Source: Rapana venosa
Taxonomy: Eukaryota; Mollusca; Gastropoda; Neogastropoda; Muricidae
Direction of reading: 5' to 3'
Length of the DNA stretch: 64,000 bases
Assembly: GCA_028751875.1 (NCBI GenBank)
Contig: CM054162.1
Span: forward strand, 1,072,740-1,136,739
Part shown: positions 1 to 11,760 of the stretch, in pieces
Layout: the number at the start of each line of letters is the position of its first letter
Numbering within the stretch: the first letter of the stretch is position 1
The notes under the pieces: generated by a model
The model's input: the letters and a program-made list of their open reading frames with translations, nothing else
What the model was told of the DNA's origin: nothing
Databases searched by the model: none
Position numbers and translations under genes: made by a program

Positions 1-477
1 AGAATTGGGCGGATCCTGGTGTCTCCTTCAGACTGCTTCCTGCCCACACAGTGATGACTTCTGTCAATCATTTCCTCCGTCACCTCAACGTCCACCTCTT
101 TGAAGATCTTTCTGACCACATCGTCAGCGGACTCCCCCCTCACTTCAGGAACAGAGGTGATCCGCAGGGAGTTACGTCTCCCGTACTGTTCCAGCTCGTC
201 CACCCTGTCCTGGAGCTTCATGATCTGGCGGTCCTTGCTCTCTGTGGCGGCCTGCAGATCCCCAATGGTGGCACGCAGTCCCTGGATCTCCCGACGTAGT
301 GGGTCGAGGACTTGCGCAGCTACAGCCTTGGAGATCATGTCCAGGATGTGAGGATCTCCCAACACTGCCTTCAACTCCTCCCTTTGCGGGGTTCGATTTG
401 GGATGGGCGGTCTGGGAGGCGACTGCCCGAACCTCCCTCCCAAAGAGTGCTGGAGGAAAAATCTTGCGTGGTGTCAT
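1..477 (-). pseudogene. LINE ORF1 fragment (coiled coil plus L1-ORF1-like domain)
   Basis: On the minus strand this encodes a coiled-coil segment with heptads around KDRQIMKLQDRVDELEQ, followed by the start of an RNA-binding-type domain with the motif EQYGRRNSLRI. That motif resembles the E(N/Q)YSRRNNL(R/V)I signature of L1-type ORF1 proteins (Transposase_22-like), which bind LINE RNA. It is nearly identical to 14805-15290 in contig 2 and homologous to the decayed copy at 3480-4660. Only part of the ORF is present: the contig start cuts the C-terminal side, and the N-terminal side dissolves into homopolymer-rich sequence near position 480. It is a mobile-element remnant, not a host gene. The family assignment rests on one motif plus the coiled coil. 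Confidence 0.6.
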
Positions 478-2880
478 CGTTTTCGTCCCAACATAGCTGC
501 CGAAAAAAAATTTGAAAAAGGGAAATATTTGGGGGAAAAAGGGGAGGAAATTGTTAGGAAAAAGAAAAAGAAAAATGGGTTATTGGGCTGCCTCTTGCTT
601 TAAACCAAACGGGAAACTTTAAATTACAGAACCCCAGACTTTTAGTACAATTTTAAAAAAATTGTTCCCAACAAAACGGGCTCCTACTATATTTTTTTGT
701 TTTCTTTCAAGCTGCAACATTTTTTAATGATTTAAATTTGTTTCCCTTTTACAATTGCCCCAAAAACTATGTCGGGTTTTTGTCGAAATGAGGAAGAATA
801 AAAGACGGGTTTTATTTTTTTTAGTGTTGTTTTTCCCTAAGTTTATATTTATATTTTTTGAGGACGAAACCAACAAAGTTACGGTATTTATTTTTTTTTT
901 TTTTAAATTGCTAACCCCTTTTGAAAATTGCCCAAAAAGGGAAGGGAATTTTAAAGTTTGTGCAAAATTATTTTTTTTGAAGGAATTTAAATGAAATAAA
1001 GAGGGGGAGGTTTCACGTTATTGTTACGAAAAAAAAAGAAAACATCTCTGTTTTTCTGCTTTAAAAAACTAACTTTCCAGCACTGGCCCAAGAATCTTGT
1101 TTTTGTAAATGGGGAATTAAGTTTTTTTGGCAAAAATTTGTTTGGATCGTTTGGCATTTGAAGACTTGCAAGCACGTCAGCAAACTTTTTTAAATCAATT
1201 ATATTTTTTTCAAAATATCATTAACCAAAAAAATTTGGGAAATAATAGTGGCCCAAAGACTGTTTCCCTGGAAAAACCGGGCACTTATTTTTTAAAAAAG
1301 GTTGATGTTAACCTTTTATAACTACTGCTTAAGTACAAATTTGAAAGATAGTCAGAAAACCAAGTCTAAAAATTTTTAACTACGTATACCCTATTTTTTC
1401 CCATCTTGTGTAGAAGCCCCTTGTCCCAGAAAAGGGCCGAACCCTTTTTGGATATGTCAAAAATCATTTGCTTTGTTGTGTTTCCAAAATTTGAAATGAG
1501 AAAAAAGACTTTTAAATGTATACAGAATTTAACTGGTTAACAGTGGGTCGCCGGGAAAAAAACCCCTGATTGGGATGGAAAAATGTGGTTAGTTTGAAAA
1601 GGAACTGATAAATTTTTTGAGTGAATCATTTTTTCCTTTTAAAACCCCAAAACACAACTTAACAAAAAAATTTTGGTTTTATATTTTTTTACATAGTTCT
1701 TTGAGGGGTTTTTTTTTAATAGGATTTACTAAAGTTTGGTTTTCCAAATTTTTGGGGAACCTAAAATTGTTTAGACTTCTATAAAGAGATTAAAAACAAA
1801 ATTTTTAGAAAAAGATGGTAGAGAAAATTTTTAAAGGATTTATTGTGAATTTAAATCAAACCCTATTTTTTTTCCGTATCCAGGTTAAGTTTGATTTTTT
1901 TCAACTTCAAAGCTGACGCAAATGTCATTTTTTTCCCCTTTCAAGAAAGGGGAATTTCGGGGGGGATCATCGTCATCTTTTTCCCCCGGGAATAAGGGGG
2001 GAAAAAAAAAACGCTATTAAAAAATTATTTGCCTTTTTCTCTACTGATTGACACGATTTTTTTAAAAAAACTGGGAGGAGTTTTCGTTGGCATCTTTCCT
2101 TTTTTTTTCAGAAACATTTTCCTAGCCCCCCCCACCTTTCCCCTTTTGCCCAAACTTGGCGGGGGGGGACACCTTGTTCAATTTTCTAGGGAATTCTAGC
2201 AGTTGTTTTTTTTCTTTAAACAGAATTCACAAAAATTTTTCCGAAATGAGGGAAAAAATAAAGGCCTTTTTCAGGTGTGCTAGTTAATTTAAAGCAGTTA
2301 TGTGAATGGGGGAAGGCCAGTTAGTGCCGGGGAAAGTTTTCCCCTTTAAAAGGCTTTGAAGGAAAGGCCTCCAAAAATTTCTGACTGGCCACCCCAAAAC
2401 ACCCACGCTTTTGAAAAACGCTCGGGGCCCGGATAAAAGAAATTGAGAATAAAAAATTTGAATTGCAAAGGTATATTCATTTCCCTGCTTTTTTTTTTTG
2501 GTTTTCAGAAAAAAATTATACAAATTTTAAAACCAATTCTGGCTCAGGTCATAAACCTTTAAAAATTCCTGGGAAAAACGCTTTAGTACCAAGCCCACAC
2601 ATTGTTTAAAAAGTGCTTTTGAAAATGTGACTTTTGAAAACAACTTCACCCATGAGGGGGGCCCCCACTTTAGCCCCAGTTCTCCTTTCCTCAGACGAAA
2701 AGGGAAAAAAATCCCAAAAAGCCGGACGGGTATGGCCCCCCATAACATAAAAAAAAAATAAAAAAAAAATAAAAACAAATTTATATAGCGCTCAAATTTT
2801 TGTAAAAAAAAAAACAAATCGAAAACACCATATACGCAAATCCCCACCGTTTTTATTTATATTAAAATATATTATATAAA
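478..2880. other. No gene seen; AT-rich, homopolymer-inflated sequence
   Basis: This 2.4-kb stretch is packed with runs of A, T, G and C four to ten bases long. All frames are broken and no motif is recognisable. The texture matches that of 2881-9000, which against its better copy in contig 2 is visibly full of substitutions into homopolymers. I therefore read it as poor consensus rather than real biology. Confidence 0.6.
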
Positions 2881-3479
2881 AAATTTAAATTTTATAAATT
2901 TAAAAATTAAAATTTATATATATATATTTTATATTTTTATTTATTTCACATACACATACATACACAAAAAAAACATACATATACACCCCAAACACATACC
3001 CTAGACAAAATTCACCCTATCACTTTGGGGTGCACACATGCTTGGGACACACACGTGCGGGAAAACACCTCAAAGCCCTTACATTTCCCACACAAAAAAT
3101 AAAACATAAGTGTTATTTTCACAGGTTCAACATCATTTTTTCCATACATTCCTTTAATTTGGTTTTTAATTAAAAAATATGCAAAATAACCATTAAATTT
3201 TGTAAAACATACATTTAAAACCCTTTTACACACTATATTCACACACCCAAAAATACACACATTAATATTTTTCCCTAAATTTTCACATCTGTATGCTAAA
3301 ACCCTAATAAAACCATCCTTTTGGCACGCGACACAAACATGCATAAAACCCAAATTTCCATACACCCAAACCCCCACAGTCCCTTTACACAATGCCCCCC
3401 CCACCCCAATTTCCCACAAACACCCCACACACACGCACCCTAACACTCACTCTCTCTTTCCACCCTTTTATTCACAGTG

Positions 3480-4660
3480 TAAATCATTGATCCCCCCCTT
3501 TTTTCCCCATCTTTCCCACAATCAGCACTGTCTGAATTTTTGGGAGGGCCTCAGTCATGTTTCCCAGGGTTTCCCAAAAGTGAAAACCCTGGTAGTGGTT
3601 TGTGCGGGCCCGTTGCCCAAGAGGTCATTTTACACTTCCCCCCTGCTGTCACACCAGCCTTTTTCTGGGGTGGTGGTTTACAGGGGAAAGTAAAATCGTT
3701 TTGTTGACCAAGATCACTCCCCTGGCTAAACCCTTGTCTTCCCGATTTTTTCCCTTTTTAATTTTCCGGGGCCCAACCAGGGAATTTTTCCCAGTGTGGC
3801 CCTTTGGCAGGTCGTGTTTATGAAAAACCGGGGGTGGCGTGCCGCAGCACACATCGGCAAACCCCCACACCGAACCCGAAGACGAGGAGGAAAAGGGTCC
3901 CGGGAAAACCAGTTTGGGGCCCGGGAACAGCTTTTCCCAAAGTCAACGGGGGCAGTTTCTTCCTGGCCCATGAAACACCGCTGGTGACCGGGAGGGGGGG
4001 GTTTCACTTTTACAGAAATTGGGGGGGATCCTGGTGTCTTTCCCTTTAGACTGCTTCCCGCCCACACGTGAAGACTTCTGCAATCATTTTTTCCCCCTTT
4101 TCCCCCAAAATCCAAACCCCCTTTTAAATTTTTTCTGGCCACATCGTCAGGGGACTCCCCCCTCACTTCAGGAACAGAGGGGATTTTTGCAGGGATTTCG
4201 TCTCCCGTACTTTTTCCAGCTCGCCACCCCGTCCGGAGTTCCGATCTGGGGGTCCTTTTCTCTCTGTGGCGGCCTGCAGTCCCCAATGGGGGACGCAGTC
4301 CCCCCGGAAACTCCCGAATAGTGGGGCGAGGACTTGCGAGCTACAGCCTTGGGGATCATTCCAGGATGTGAGGAACTCCCAAAATGCCTTCAACCTCCCT
4401 TTTCCCTTTGCGGGGGTTTGATTTGGGGTGGGGCGGTCCCGGGAAAGGGAGCACTGCCCGAAAACCCCCCTCCCCAAAGAGTGCCCGGAGAGAAAAATTC
4501 CCCCTTTTACGATGGTGTCAAACGTTGTCGTCACCAACATTTCTGTCCCGGGGGGCAACGGGCCTCTTTTTTCCCGCTTCATCCGTAGGGCGATGGGGCT
4601 GGGGGCTTCTTTGTTTTTCTGATTGGACATCTTCCTTTCAGCAGGGAACAAGCAACAAAT
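3480..4660 (-). pseudogene. LINE ORF1 remnant, copy A
   Basis: This is the damaged counterpart of 14290-15360. The minus strand still reads pieces such as PEVRGESPDDVARK and FINTTCQRATLGK, which correspond to the L1-ORF1-like protein seen better in copy B. Frameshifts are frequent and many sit in expanded homopolymers, so it cannot be told from this sequence whether the element is decayed or the consensus is wrong. Confidence 0.55.
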
Positions 4661-5249
4661 TTTAAATCCCTTTTGTCTTTCCTTTTTTTATTTTACTTTT
4701 ACACCAAAGTTTTAGAGGTCCCCTTGTCCGTTTTTCCCTTTTAAAAAATCACAAGACTTCGGTCACCTGGTTTTGGAATCCCCCGATACCCTGGGGTTTG
4801 GTTTTCTCCCTTTCCCCAGTAAACAACTTCACGTCCCTGTGCAGAAAACCCGTACTGGGATTTTAATCGTTTAGACACCAGTGGTGATTGAAATAAACAC
4901 AGGTTCGTGGGTCACAGAACGAAGAGAATTTAAGGGGCCAGTCCGATGGTAACATGCGGAAAGTCCCCTGCAATCTGCTATGTTTTACCTCTGGGATTTG
5001 GACGCATACCAAAGGGGCCCGGGCACAGGCAGCGGAATGCAAATGGAAAAATGTCAACCCCAAAAGGTGTCGCCGCACAAAGCACGAGGGAATTTTTTTA
5101 TATTTAGGGACGTGAAAATAAAAGGGGTTTTACCCAGGCCAGCACACATCCACACCATTTTGCAACTACAAAACAGGGGGGGCCAAAAATTTACTATCGA
5201 TTTTGAAAATATTATTTTGCCCCAAAATTTTCCAAAGTGATCAACAACC

Positions 5250-5550
5250 AGCTTGAACCAAACGTTGCTATTTGTAACAAAATCCTTTTAACTAAAAGTC
5301 TGTTTAGGGACAAAATCCTTTTAAAAACAACGTCTGCTATAGAAAATAAACCTTGAACACAAACTTTTTGCTATAGTACATGTCCGAAACAAACGGGCTG
5401 CATTCTACATGTCCCCTTTTAAAAAAACGTCGCTACGCTACATGTCCTTGAACTTTTAACGTCCCGCTAAGCTAATGTCCTTGAAACTCAAACGTCGCAG
5501 GGTACATATCCTTGAACCCCAAAAAATCTCTTTGCTACATGCCTCCCGCA
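5250..5550. repeat. ~32-bp minisatellite, copy A
   Basis: Imperfect tandem units are built around gctatagtacatgtccttga with a spacing of about 32 bp. It corresponds to 15949-16210 in copy B. Units here are damaged by insertions into homopolymers, so copy number (about 8-9) is approximate. Confidence 0.5.
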
Positions 5551-5929
5551 CCTTTCAAAAAAAATATGATTTCACAAACCTTTTAAAAAAATCTTAGTAA
5601 CTCCAAAATTTTTCCGGGGGCTCACGCACACACCCCCCTAAAAAAAGCCGAAAAATCATCTTCTCTTTATTTTTGGTTTTCCCTCGATCTGAATACCTCC
5701 CTCTTCCCCCTCCGCCAAAACCTTTTATGGGCATTTTAAAACCAGTTCAAGACTTATTTATTTCAAACCTAAAAATTTTTTCCCCTTTCCCGCCTCATCC
5801 CCATAGTTGTCAATCTGTTTCTTCACCGCGAAATGATTCTTATCATTCCGCCATTTTTTTTTCCCTCTCAACACACAAAAACCTGTCAGAAAGAAAAAAT
5901 ATGTTACTCCCCGCAATTTTTTAAAGGGG

Positions 5930-8520
5930 TTTGAAATCATTAAAAATTCTTCACAAGCTTCCGAATGTTTTTCACAAACCTCTACCACAAATGACCTTTT
6001 CTGATCATTAAAACACATTTTCCCCCAACGCTTGATGACCAAAGCCCCCTCCTACGCCCCTTCCCCCCTGACCCGAAACCCCTGCGCCATGGTTTAACCC
6101 CAAAACATCTTGGGTAAGCGAAGCGCCCAAAGCCGGCAAGTAAAAGGCCCGGGGGGGAAATCAAAAACCGAAACAAAAACAGCTTTTTTCCCAAAAAAAA
6201 TAAACAAAGTCAAACTCTTTCAGCAAAGACAGCTACTAAATCTTCCCCAATTTTTTCTGTGCAAATTCCCTAAAAAACTCTTTTTTTTCCCAAACCCAAA
6301 TCTCCCTTTGGGTCTTTCAAAAACAAAATCCTCTTGGCCCAACAAAACCCCAACCTGTTTTGAACTTCCATCCCTATTTTCTGCCTTCTTCTCAGGGCCA
6401 AATTCGAAAACAACGCTCCAGACTGGAAACGACTCAATTCCAGTCTGCGCCCCTGATCCCCCGTTCCTGGCACTCCAATCTTTTCCTTCCATCCACAAGG
6501 GGCCAAAAGAAATCATGACCCAAATTTTGAAAGGGAAATTTTCTATAAAAACATGCGACCTTGAAATTTTCCCCTACCTCTCCTGTTTTTTTTCACAATG
6601 CCTTCCAACTTTTACCCATTTCACTGAAAAAGTAAATCCCTTCTTGAGTCAGGGAAAATTTCCATAGCTTTTTTAAAAAACAATTTGTCACAAACCCCAA
6701 ATGAAAAAGCACGACCTAGGGGTCCAAACAAAATTTGAAGTTTTTAGGCCCGCCCCAAACTTACCCCTTTTTCTCAAAAGTACTAGAAAAAGTCATTTTC
6801 AAACAGGGTCAACAGCACCTTCATTCCCTTTAAACTTTCCCTTCCCCCTTTTCAATCGGGCCCAACGCCCCAACCACAGCACCGAAACCCTTTTGTCCCA
6901 AAAACCTTTTGAAAACACTTCTTTCTTGCTTTGATGCAGGGGAAAAAACTCCCCCTCACTCTTCTTGACTTATCTCACCTTTTATACCTTTGATCCAAAA
7001 ATCAATTCAATTTTTTCGCCTCCAAAAAAACTTTGGTATTAACGGCAAGCCCCCACCTGGGTTTACTTTATACCCCAGAAAGGGGTTCCCCCGAAAGTTA
7101 TTGTAAAAAAAAATTCAATCAAAAGCTGTCAAAAAGGAATGTGGAGTCCCCGCGGGATCATCCTGGGGCCCCGTTTTCTTTACTCTCTACACTGCCCACT
7201 CTCACAAAATTTTAATAAACACCCCCATATTTATCATCATTTTTTATGGGCCCAAGGGTATCAGCTTCATGGGAGTGATACTGTTGAAAAAATTGCCTTC
7301 CCCCCCTGATAATTTATAAACCTTTTGCCTTCAAGACATTCAAAAAATGGATGACTCAGAAACCCCGGTTTTAAACTTAAAGCCGAAAAAAAACCGAAGC
7401 CCCCATGGGCCTTCATAGGGGGGGGCCCCCAAAATAAACTTTTTTCCCCATTGCAACCAACTTCAAAAGAAATTTTGGCCCAAAAGTCATTTTCCCTTTT
7501 TCCAACTCTGGGGAAGTAAATTTTGGAGTAATTTTGACAACACAAATCTCTATGAAAAAAAAACATCACCCAGAAACCCGCCCCGTCTTCTACTATCAAT
7601 TACGGGGGCAAAAAGCGCGATTTGCAAGTAATTTTCCAATGAGCAACCTTTAAGCTTGTCCATCTCTCAACTTTTTACGTTTTTTAAAATTTCTGTAATT
7701 TTCTTTTGGCTGGCCCCACCGGGATCAAAATCCACTCCTTCAAAGCATACAAAAAATCGACTCGACTGGGGCCTAAAAAAAGAAAAAAAATTTAAACCCC
7801 ATCATCTCTTCTGCGGGTCTCTTTTACCGGGGGCCCCGCCTGCTTTACAAAGGGTGGGATATAAAATCAAAAACCCCCTGTTTCAAATGTCTCCCAAAAC
7901 TGCACCCTTTTTATCTCTGTAAATTGTCCCCTTTACCTGTTTCACTCCATTTCCCCTTTCCCTTTGGGTCAGGGCCAGAAACTTTTTGCTTTGGAAAAAC
8001 CCCGATTCAAACAAACCCTGTTGGCCTCGCTCCCTTTTCCCGTTTCTGGTCCACCACCTAAAATGACCCCCCCCTCTTTCACTTCGGGCCCAAAAAGCCT
8101 TTACTTGATACCCTTTAAATCCAGCCTCAAAACAAAAAAACTTATTTCCTACCTGAGACTTTTCCCCTAAATATCTGTCATAATTTTTTAAAAGCAAATT
8201 TCCCTTCCAAGGTTGTTTCCCAGTGGGGGTTTTTGTGTGTGTGGGTGTGGTGTGGGTGTTGTGTGTGTGTGGTGTGGTGTTTTGAAGTGTGGTGTGGGGG
8301 TTTTTTTGTTTTGGTTTTGCGTGTGTGTGTGCGGCAAGCGTGCATACGTGCGCCGCCCCTGGTTTTGAAATTTTGTTTTTTCATTAGTTTAAGGAGAGTT
8401 GTTTCCTGGGAAAAGTTTTAGTGCAAGCGCTTGATTTGGTTTTTTTAATTACAAGGAAATTTAAACGCTATATTTAAAATTCCCTAATTAAATTAAATTT
8501 TTATTCTAAAATTTTTTATT
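5930..8520 (+). pseudogene. L2/CR1-like LINE, decayed copy A
   Basis: Fragments of the L2-type pol protein can be followed along the plus strand: the linker before the RT (KTKTAFFPKKINKVKL at about 6165), the FSAFFS segment (about 6390), the RT region around RPNHSTET (about 6870), and C-terminal pieces near 8040-8160. They match the intact copy at 58403-60310. The 3' region holds a degraded (TG)n at 8228-8345. The reading frame is broken throughout, largely by homopolymer changes. Confidence 0.6.
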
Positions 8521-8569
8521 TATTATAACTTTTTTTCCCCGCCTTCAAAACCCGAGATTCTTTTGCCCT

Positions 8570-8830
8570 GCCAAAGGGGTATGACCCCGTGTGGGTTTTG
8601 GGGTGTGTGTGTTTGGTTTGCGCCGCGGGGCGTTTGTGTGTACATTTGGACCTTTATGGAACTATTTTCTTATCACTGGTTGTTAGGGGTAAAAATTTAG
8701 TTGGGGGCAACCCTTTTGTTTGGGCTCTGCAATATATTGCGCTATTTAAATTTTAATTTATTTATTTTTTACATAAAAAAATAATAAAAATTTTTAATTT
8801 TTTTTATTAAAAAAATTAAAAAATTTTTTA
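8570..8830 (+). repeat. L2-type 3' tail, second subfamily, copy A
   Basis: A TG-rich stretch is followed by tacatttggac and a tail ending in an AT-rich run. It corresponds to 19010-19250, where the GCGCTATATAAAT-(ATT)n ending is intact. Confidence 0.5.
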
Positions 8831-8871
8831 TTGCTTCGCAATGTTTTTTTAAACCCCTAGGGTCTCCCACG

Positions 8872-9275
8872 TTGAAGTCCTTCGCACTTCTTTTCTTGGC
8901 AGGGAAAAACCGTTTTTTCCCAGGGTTTCCCTTTTTAGAAAAGAGACAAGAGGTCCCGGGGTTTGCGAGGTTTATCTATGGTGGTTTCCTGTCAAGGGCT
9001 TGCAGGTCTGGTGGGTGCTCGGGCATTTCCCGGGATCCTTTTTATAACACATTTTTCCCCTTTGCATTCTTTTTGTGTAAGGGTTTGACCAGCGCTCCAT
9101 CCGCCATTCTCTGTCTCGAATGACCTTCCCAGAAGCTAATATTAGAGTGGAAGTGTTCCTTTGGTTGGACCCCAAACCTGCTTGTGCCATCATACATCGC
9201 TTTGAGATTGCGATCTGAGTCCGGGAGCTGAGCTGAAGTCACACGTTGCTGGCCAACTGCTGGACTTTACTGTGA
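8872..9275 (-). pseudogene. LINE pol fragment (endonuclease-RT linker), copy A
   Basis: This is the same fragment as 19286-19690. The minus strand retains VIRDREWRMERW and DSDRNLKAMYDG, which are typical of the segment between the endonuclease and RT of LINE pol proteins. The lower-coordinate half is damaged. Confidence 0.55.
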
Positions 9276-9477
9276 GCAGCATGGAGAACCTGGAGTGTAT
9301 GATATCAGCATAGTACTGTTGTAGAATATTCTAAAGTAGGCCTTGCCGCTACCTTTTATGAAAACTAAGGAAGGTTTTGGCTTGGTTTATTTGTAGAGTA
9401 CATAACATAATGGTCCAAGCAAAAGCTGTTTCAGTTACTGGTGACGGATAAGTAGCAAGGCCTATTTTAGAAAGCAA

Positions 9478-9489
9478 TATATATTATAT

Positions 9490-9542
<53 letters not shown>

Positions 9543-9558
9543 ATATATATATATATCT
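9478..9558. repeat. (TA)n microsatellite
   Basis: Nearly pure TA dinucleotides. The tract is longer than its counterpart at 19887-19942, which is mixed TA/TACA, so it is a length-variable site between the two block copies. Confidence 0.85.
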
Positions 9559-9642
9559 TTAAATGCAGTGCTGGAATTGTATTCATCCATGATATGATCT
9601 TGGTGTCACAGCCTCTACTGACCTACACACGTTGATTTGATT

Positions 9643-9722
9643 GATGCCGTAGCTGAGTGATCAAGTCCTTTCGACTCCAATCACATGGGTCTATCAAGTT
9701 GTGAGTTCGATTCTGAGCAGAG
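9643..9722 (+). mobile_element. tRNA-like SINE head, copy A
   Basis: This 80-bp segment has the spacing of a tRNA promoter: an A-box-like TAGCTGAGTGATCAAG and, about 40 bp later, a B-box-like GAGTTCGATTC. The body after it does not fold as a tRNA gene, so a tRNA-derived SINE head is the better reading. The counterpart is at 20013-20092. Confidence 0.5.
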
Positions 9723-9972
9723 TCCAATAAATTAAGCTTGTTTTTTTATAATGTCCCAGAACAACTTCAAGAGCAGACCTGCCAGTGCTTTAATGTTCTT
9801 CGAGTATGACCACACTCAGTAGATCCGACATGCACGTTGAAGATCCAATAACTGTAGTTGGCGTTTGACTTGCCTCTGTCTTAATTTCTTGTGTGCATGT
9901 ACACTTGATTTGTGGAAGACGGAAGAGGCAGGTAACAGGTCCTGTAATCCAGGCCAGTGTGTGGCAGCTTAT

Positions 9973-9973
<1 letters not shown>

Positions 9974-10038
<65 letters not shown>

Positions 10039-10154
10039 ACACACTTACACACACACACACTTACACACACCACCACACACATAGACCCCACACACACACA
10101 CACACATAGACACACACACACACACACATACACACACACACACACACGCACACA

Positions 10155-10241
<87 letters not shown>
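9974..10241. repeat. (CA)n microsatellite, ~270 bp
   Basis: CA dinucleotides with scattered interruptions (CACT, CATA, CGCA). Copy B at 20345-20588 has a different interruption pattern. The Thr-His repeat ORFs across it are translations of this tract. Confidence 0.95.
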
Positions 10242-10242
<1 letters not shown>

Positions 10243-10487
10243 CCCAGCAGACATCCGCACAGTCAGAAGTCCGCTGCCTTGACTGTGGGCAACAATGACA
10301 ACAATAACAACATGACACGGAAATGACAAACTGTCAGTGGTGAATCTGAAAGATGGAATGCATTTACTATTTCTGGCTGAGAACAGTGAATGAAATATCC
10401 ACCGTGTTTTTCTTTCTTTCTGAGGGAACTAAGACAGGAGTGTTGGATGAAACTTAAGCGCAGTATACAATATGGCTGACATTGTAT

Positions 10488-10790
10488 TGTATTATATTGT
10501 ATTGCATTGTATTGCATTGTATTGTATTGCTTCGCATTGTATTTTCTTGTATTTTATTTCATTGTATGGTATTGCTTTAAATTGTACTGAATCGTATTGT
10601 ATTGACTGTATTGTACTGTATTGTATTGCATTGTGTTGTGTTGTATTGCATTGTATGCCCCTTTAAGTCACTGCACAGTTCACTGCGTAAAACTGGAGCA
10701 ACTTTTCCCAGGTGTCAAGCCTTAGTATAGTGAGACACCAAATCCACCTGGCCACCCTGCATGCTCTAATTTGGACCAAACAGAACACCG
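10488..10790 (-). mobile_element. SINE fragment with (TATTG)n tail, copy A
   Basis: A ~170-bp imperfect TATTG array (tattg, tattgcattg) is followed by a segment starting cctttaagtcactgcacag. The latter resembles the central part of the minus-strand SINE at 31630-32135 (ctttaagtcacggcag). I read the pentamer as the 3' tail of a minus-strand SINE. The head is not recognisable. Confidence 0.45.
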
Positions 10791-11760
10791 ATTAAAAAAA
10801 GTAGTGTTTTTTCAAACACACTATCCACTCAAACATAAAAAAAGCTAAATTTACTCACACGCTACTATGATTTCAATCTAAAAATATGACTCCATTTCCG
10901 AATATGAAAATAAACCCAAGTGTTTAAGAGTTCTTCAGAATGCAACCAAGCAAGTAAAAATCTATGTGTCAACAATGACAGACTCACAATATTCAAGCTT
11001 AAATATAAATCAACATATCTATACAATACCATTGATATAACATTAGTGCTTGATCCCAAAAATAATTCTGACACCACCACCACTACTATATTAAACATGA
11101 TGATAATAATAATAATAATAATGATAATAATAATAATTTTGTAATTATTATAATAACAATAATATAAAAAGTGGTGGAATAAGAGATGCTATTTTGTAAA
11201 ATTAAGCCACATGTGAAAACACAAATAAAGAGAGAGATAAAGAAATAAGTAAGTAAATAAATAGATAAACATAAATGGATAAATAGAATAAACAAGTAAC
11301 TAATTAATCACATAAATTCATAAATGCATAGATAATAAAGAATAAATAAAAAAGTAAATAAATAAATAAATAAACAAGGAAGAAGGAAAGAAAGACGGGA
11401 AAGAATAGCAATAAGATGACACCCAAAGAGGTAGACACTTAGAAACCAACCCCCAAACCTGGACGTTAAATGATCGATGGTGTAGCGTCAGAAGGGCACA
11501 GCTAAGCTTGTTGTGGTTTCATTATCAGGCTTATTGCAATCCACGAATGCCCTGCAAGAAGTAAACAACATGAAGGTGGGGTAGATAAGGATGGCACAGT
11601 ACTGTTACCAGGCTGGCGATGAAGCTACGCCCCACTTCTGCACATCACCAAGTATCTTAAACAAAACACAACACAGTATATCAACATGTAGCCAAGGAAA
11701 ACAAAACAAAACACAATTGATTAAGAAAGGCTTTCCAGTGCATGTTTTAATATTCCCATT
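10791..11760. other. AT-rich stretch with ATA and AAAT repeats; no gene seen
   Basis: The stretch contains an (ATA)n run at about 11099-11137 and an AAAT-rich region at 11220-11370. The sequence 11440-11700 is unique-looking and conserved in copy B (21860-22115), but no frame stands out. Confidence 0.5.

Noticed and set aside
9865..10326. Long Thr-His and Cys-Val repeat ORFs over CA/TG tracts (also at 20236, 37433, 39599, 48154, 58028, 61223)
   Set aside because: They are direct translations of dinucleotide repeats in all frames, with no conserved flanking domain.
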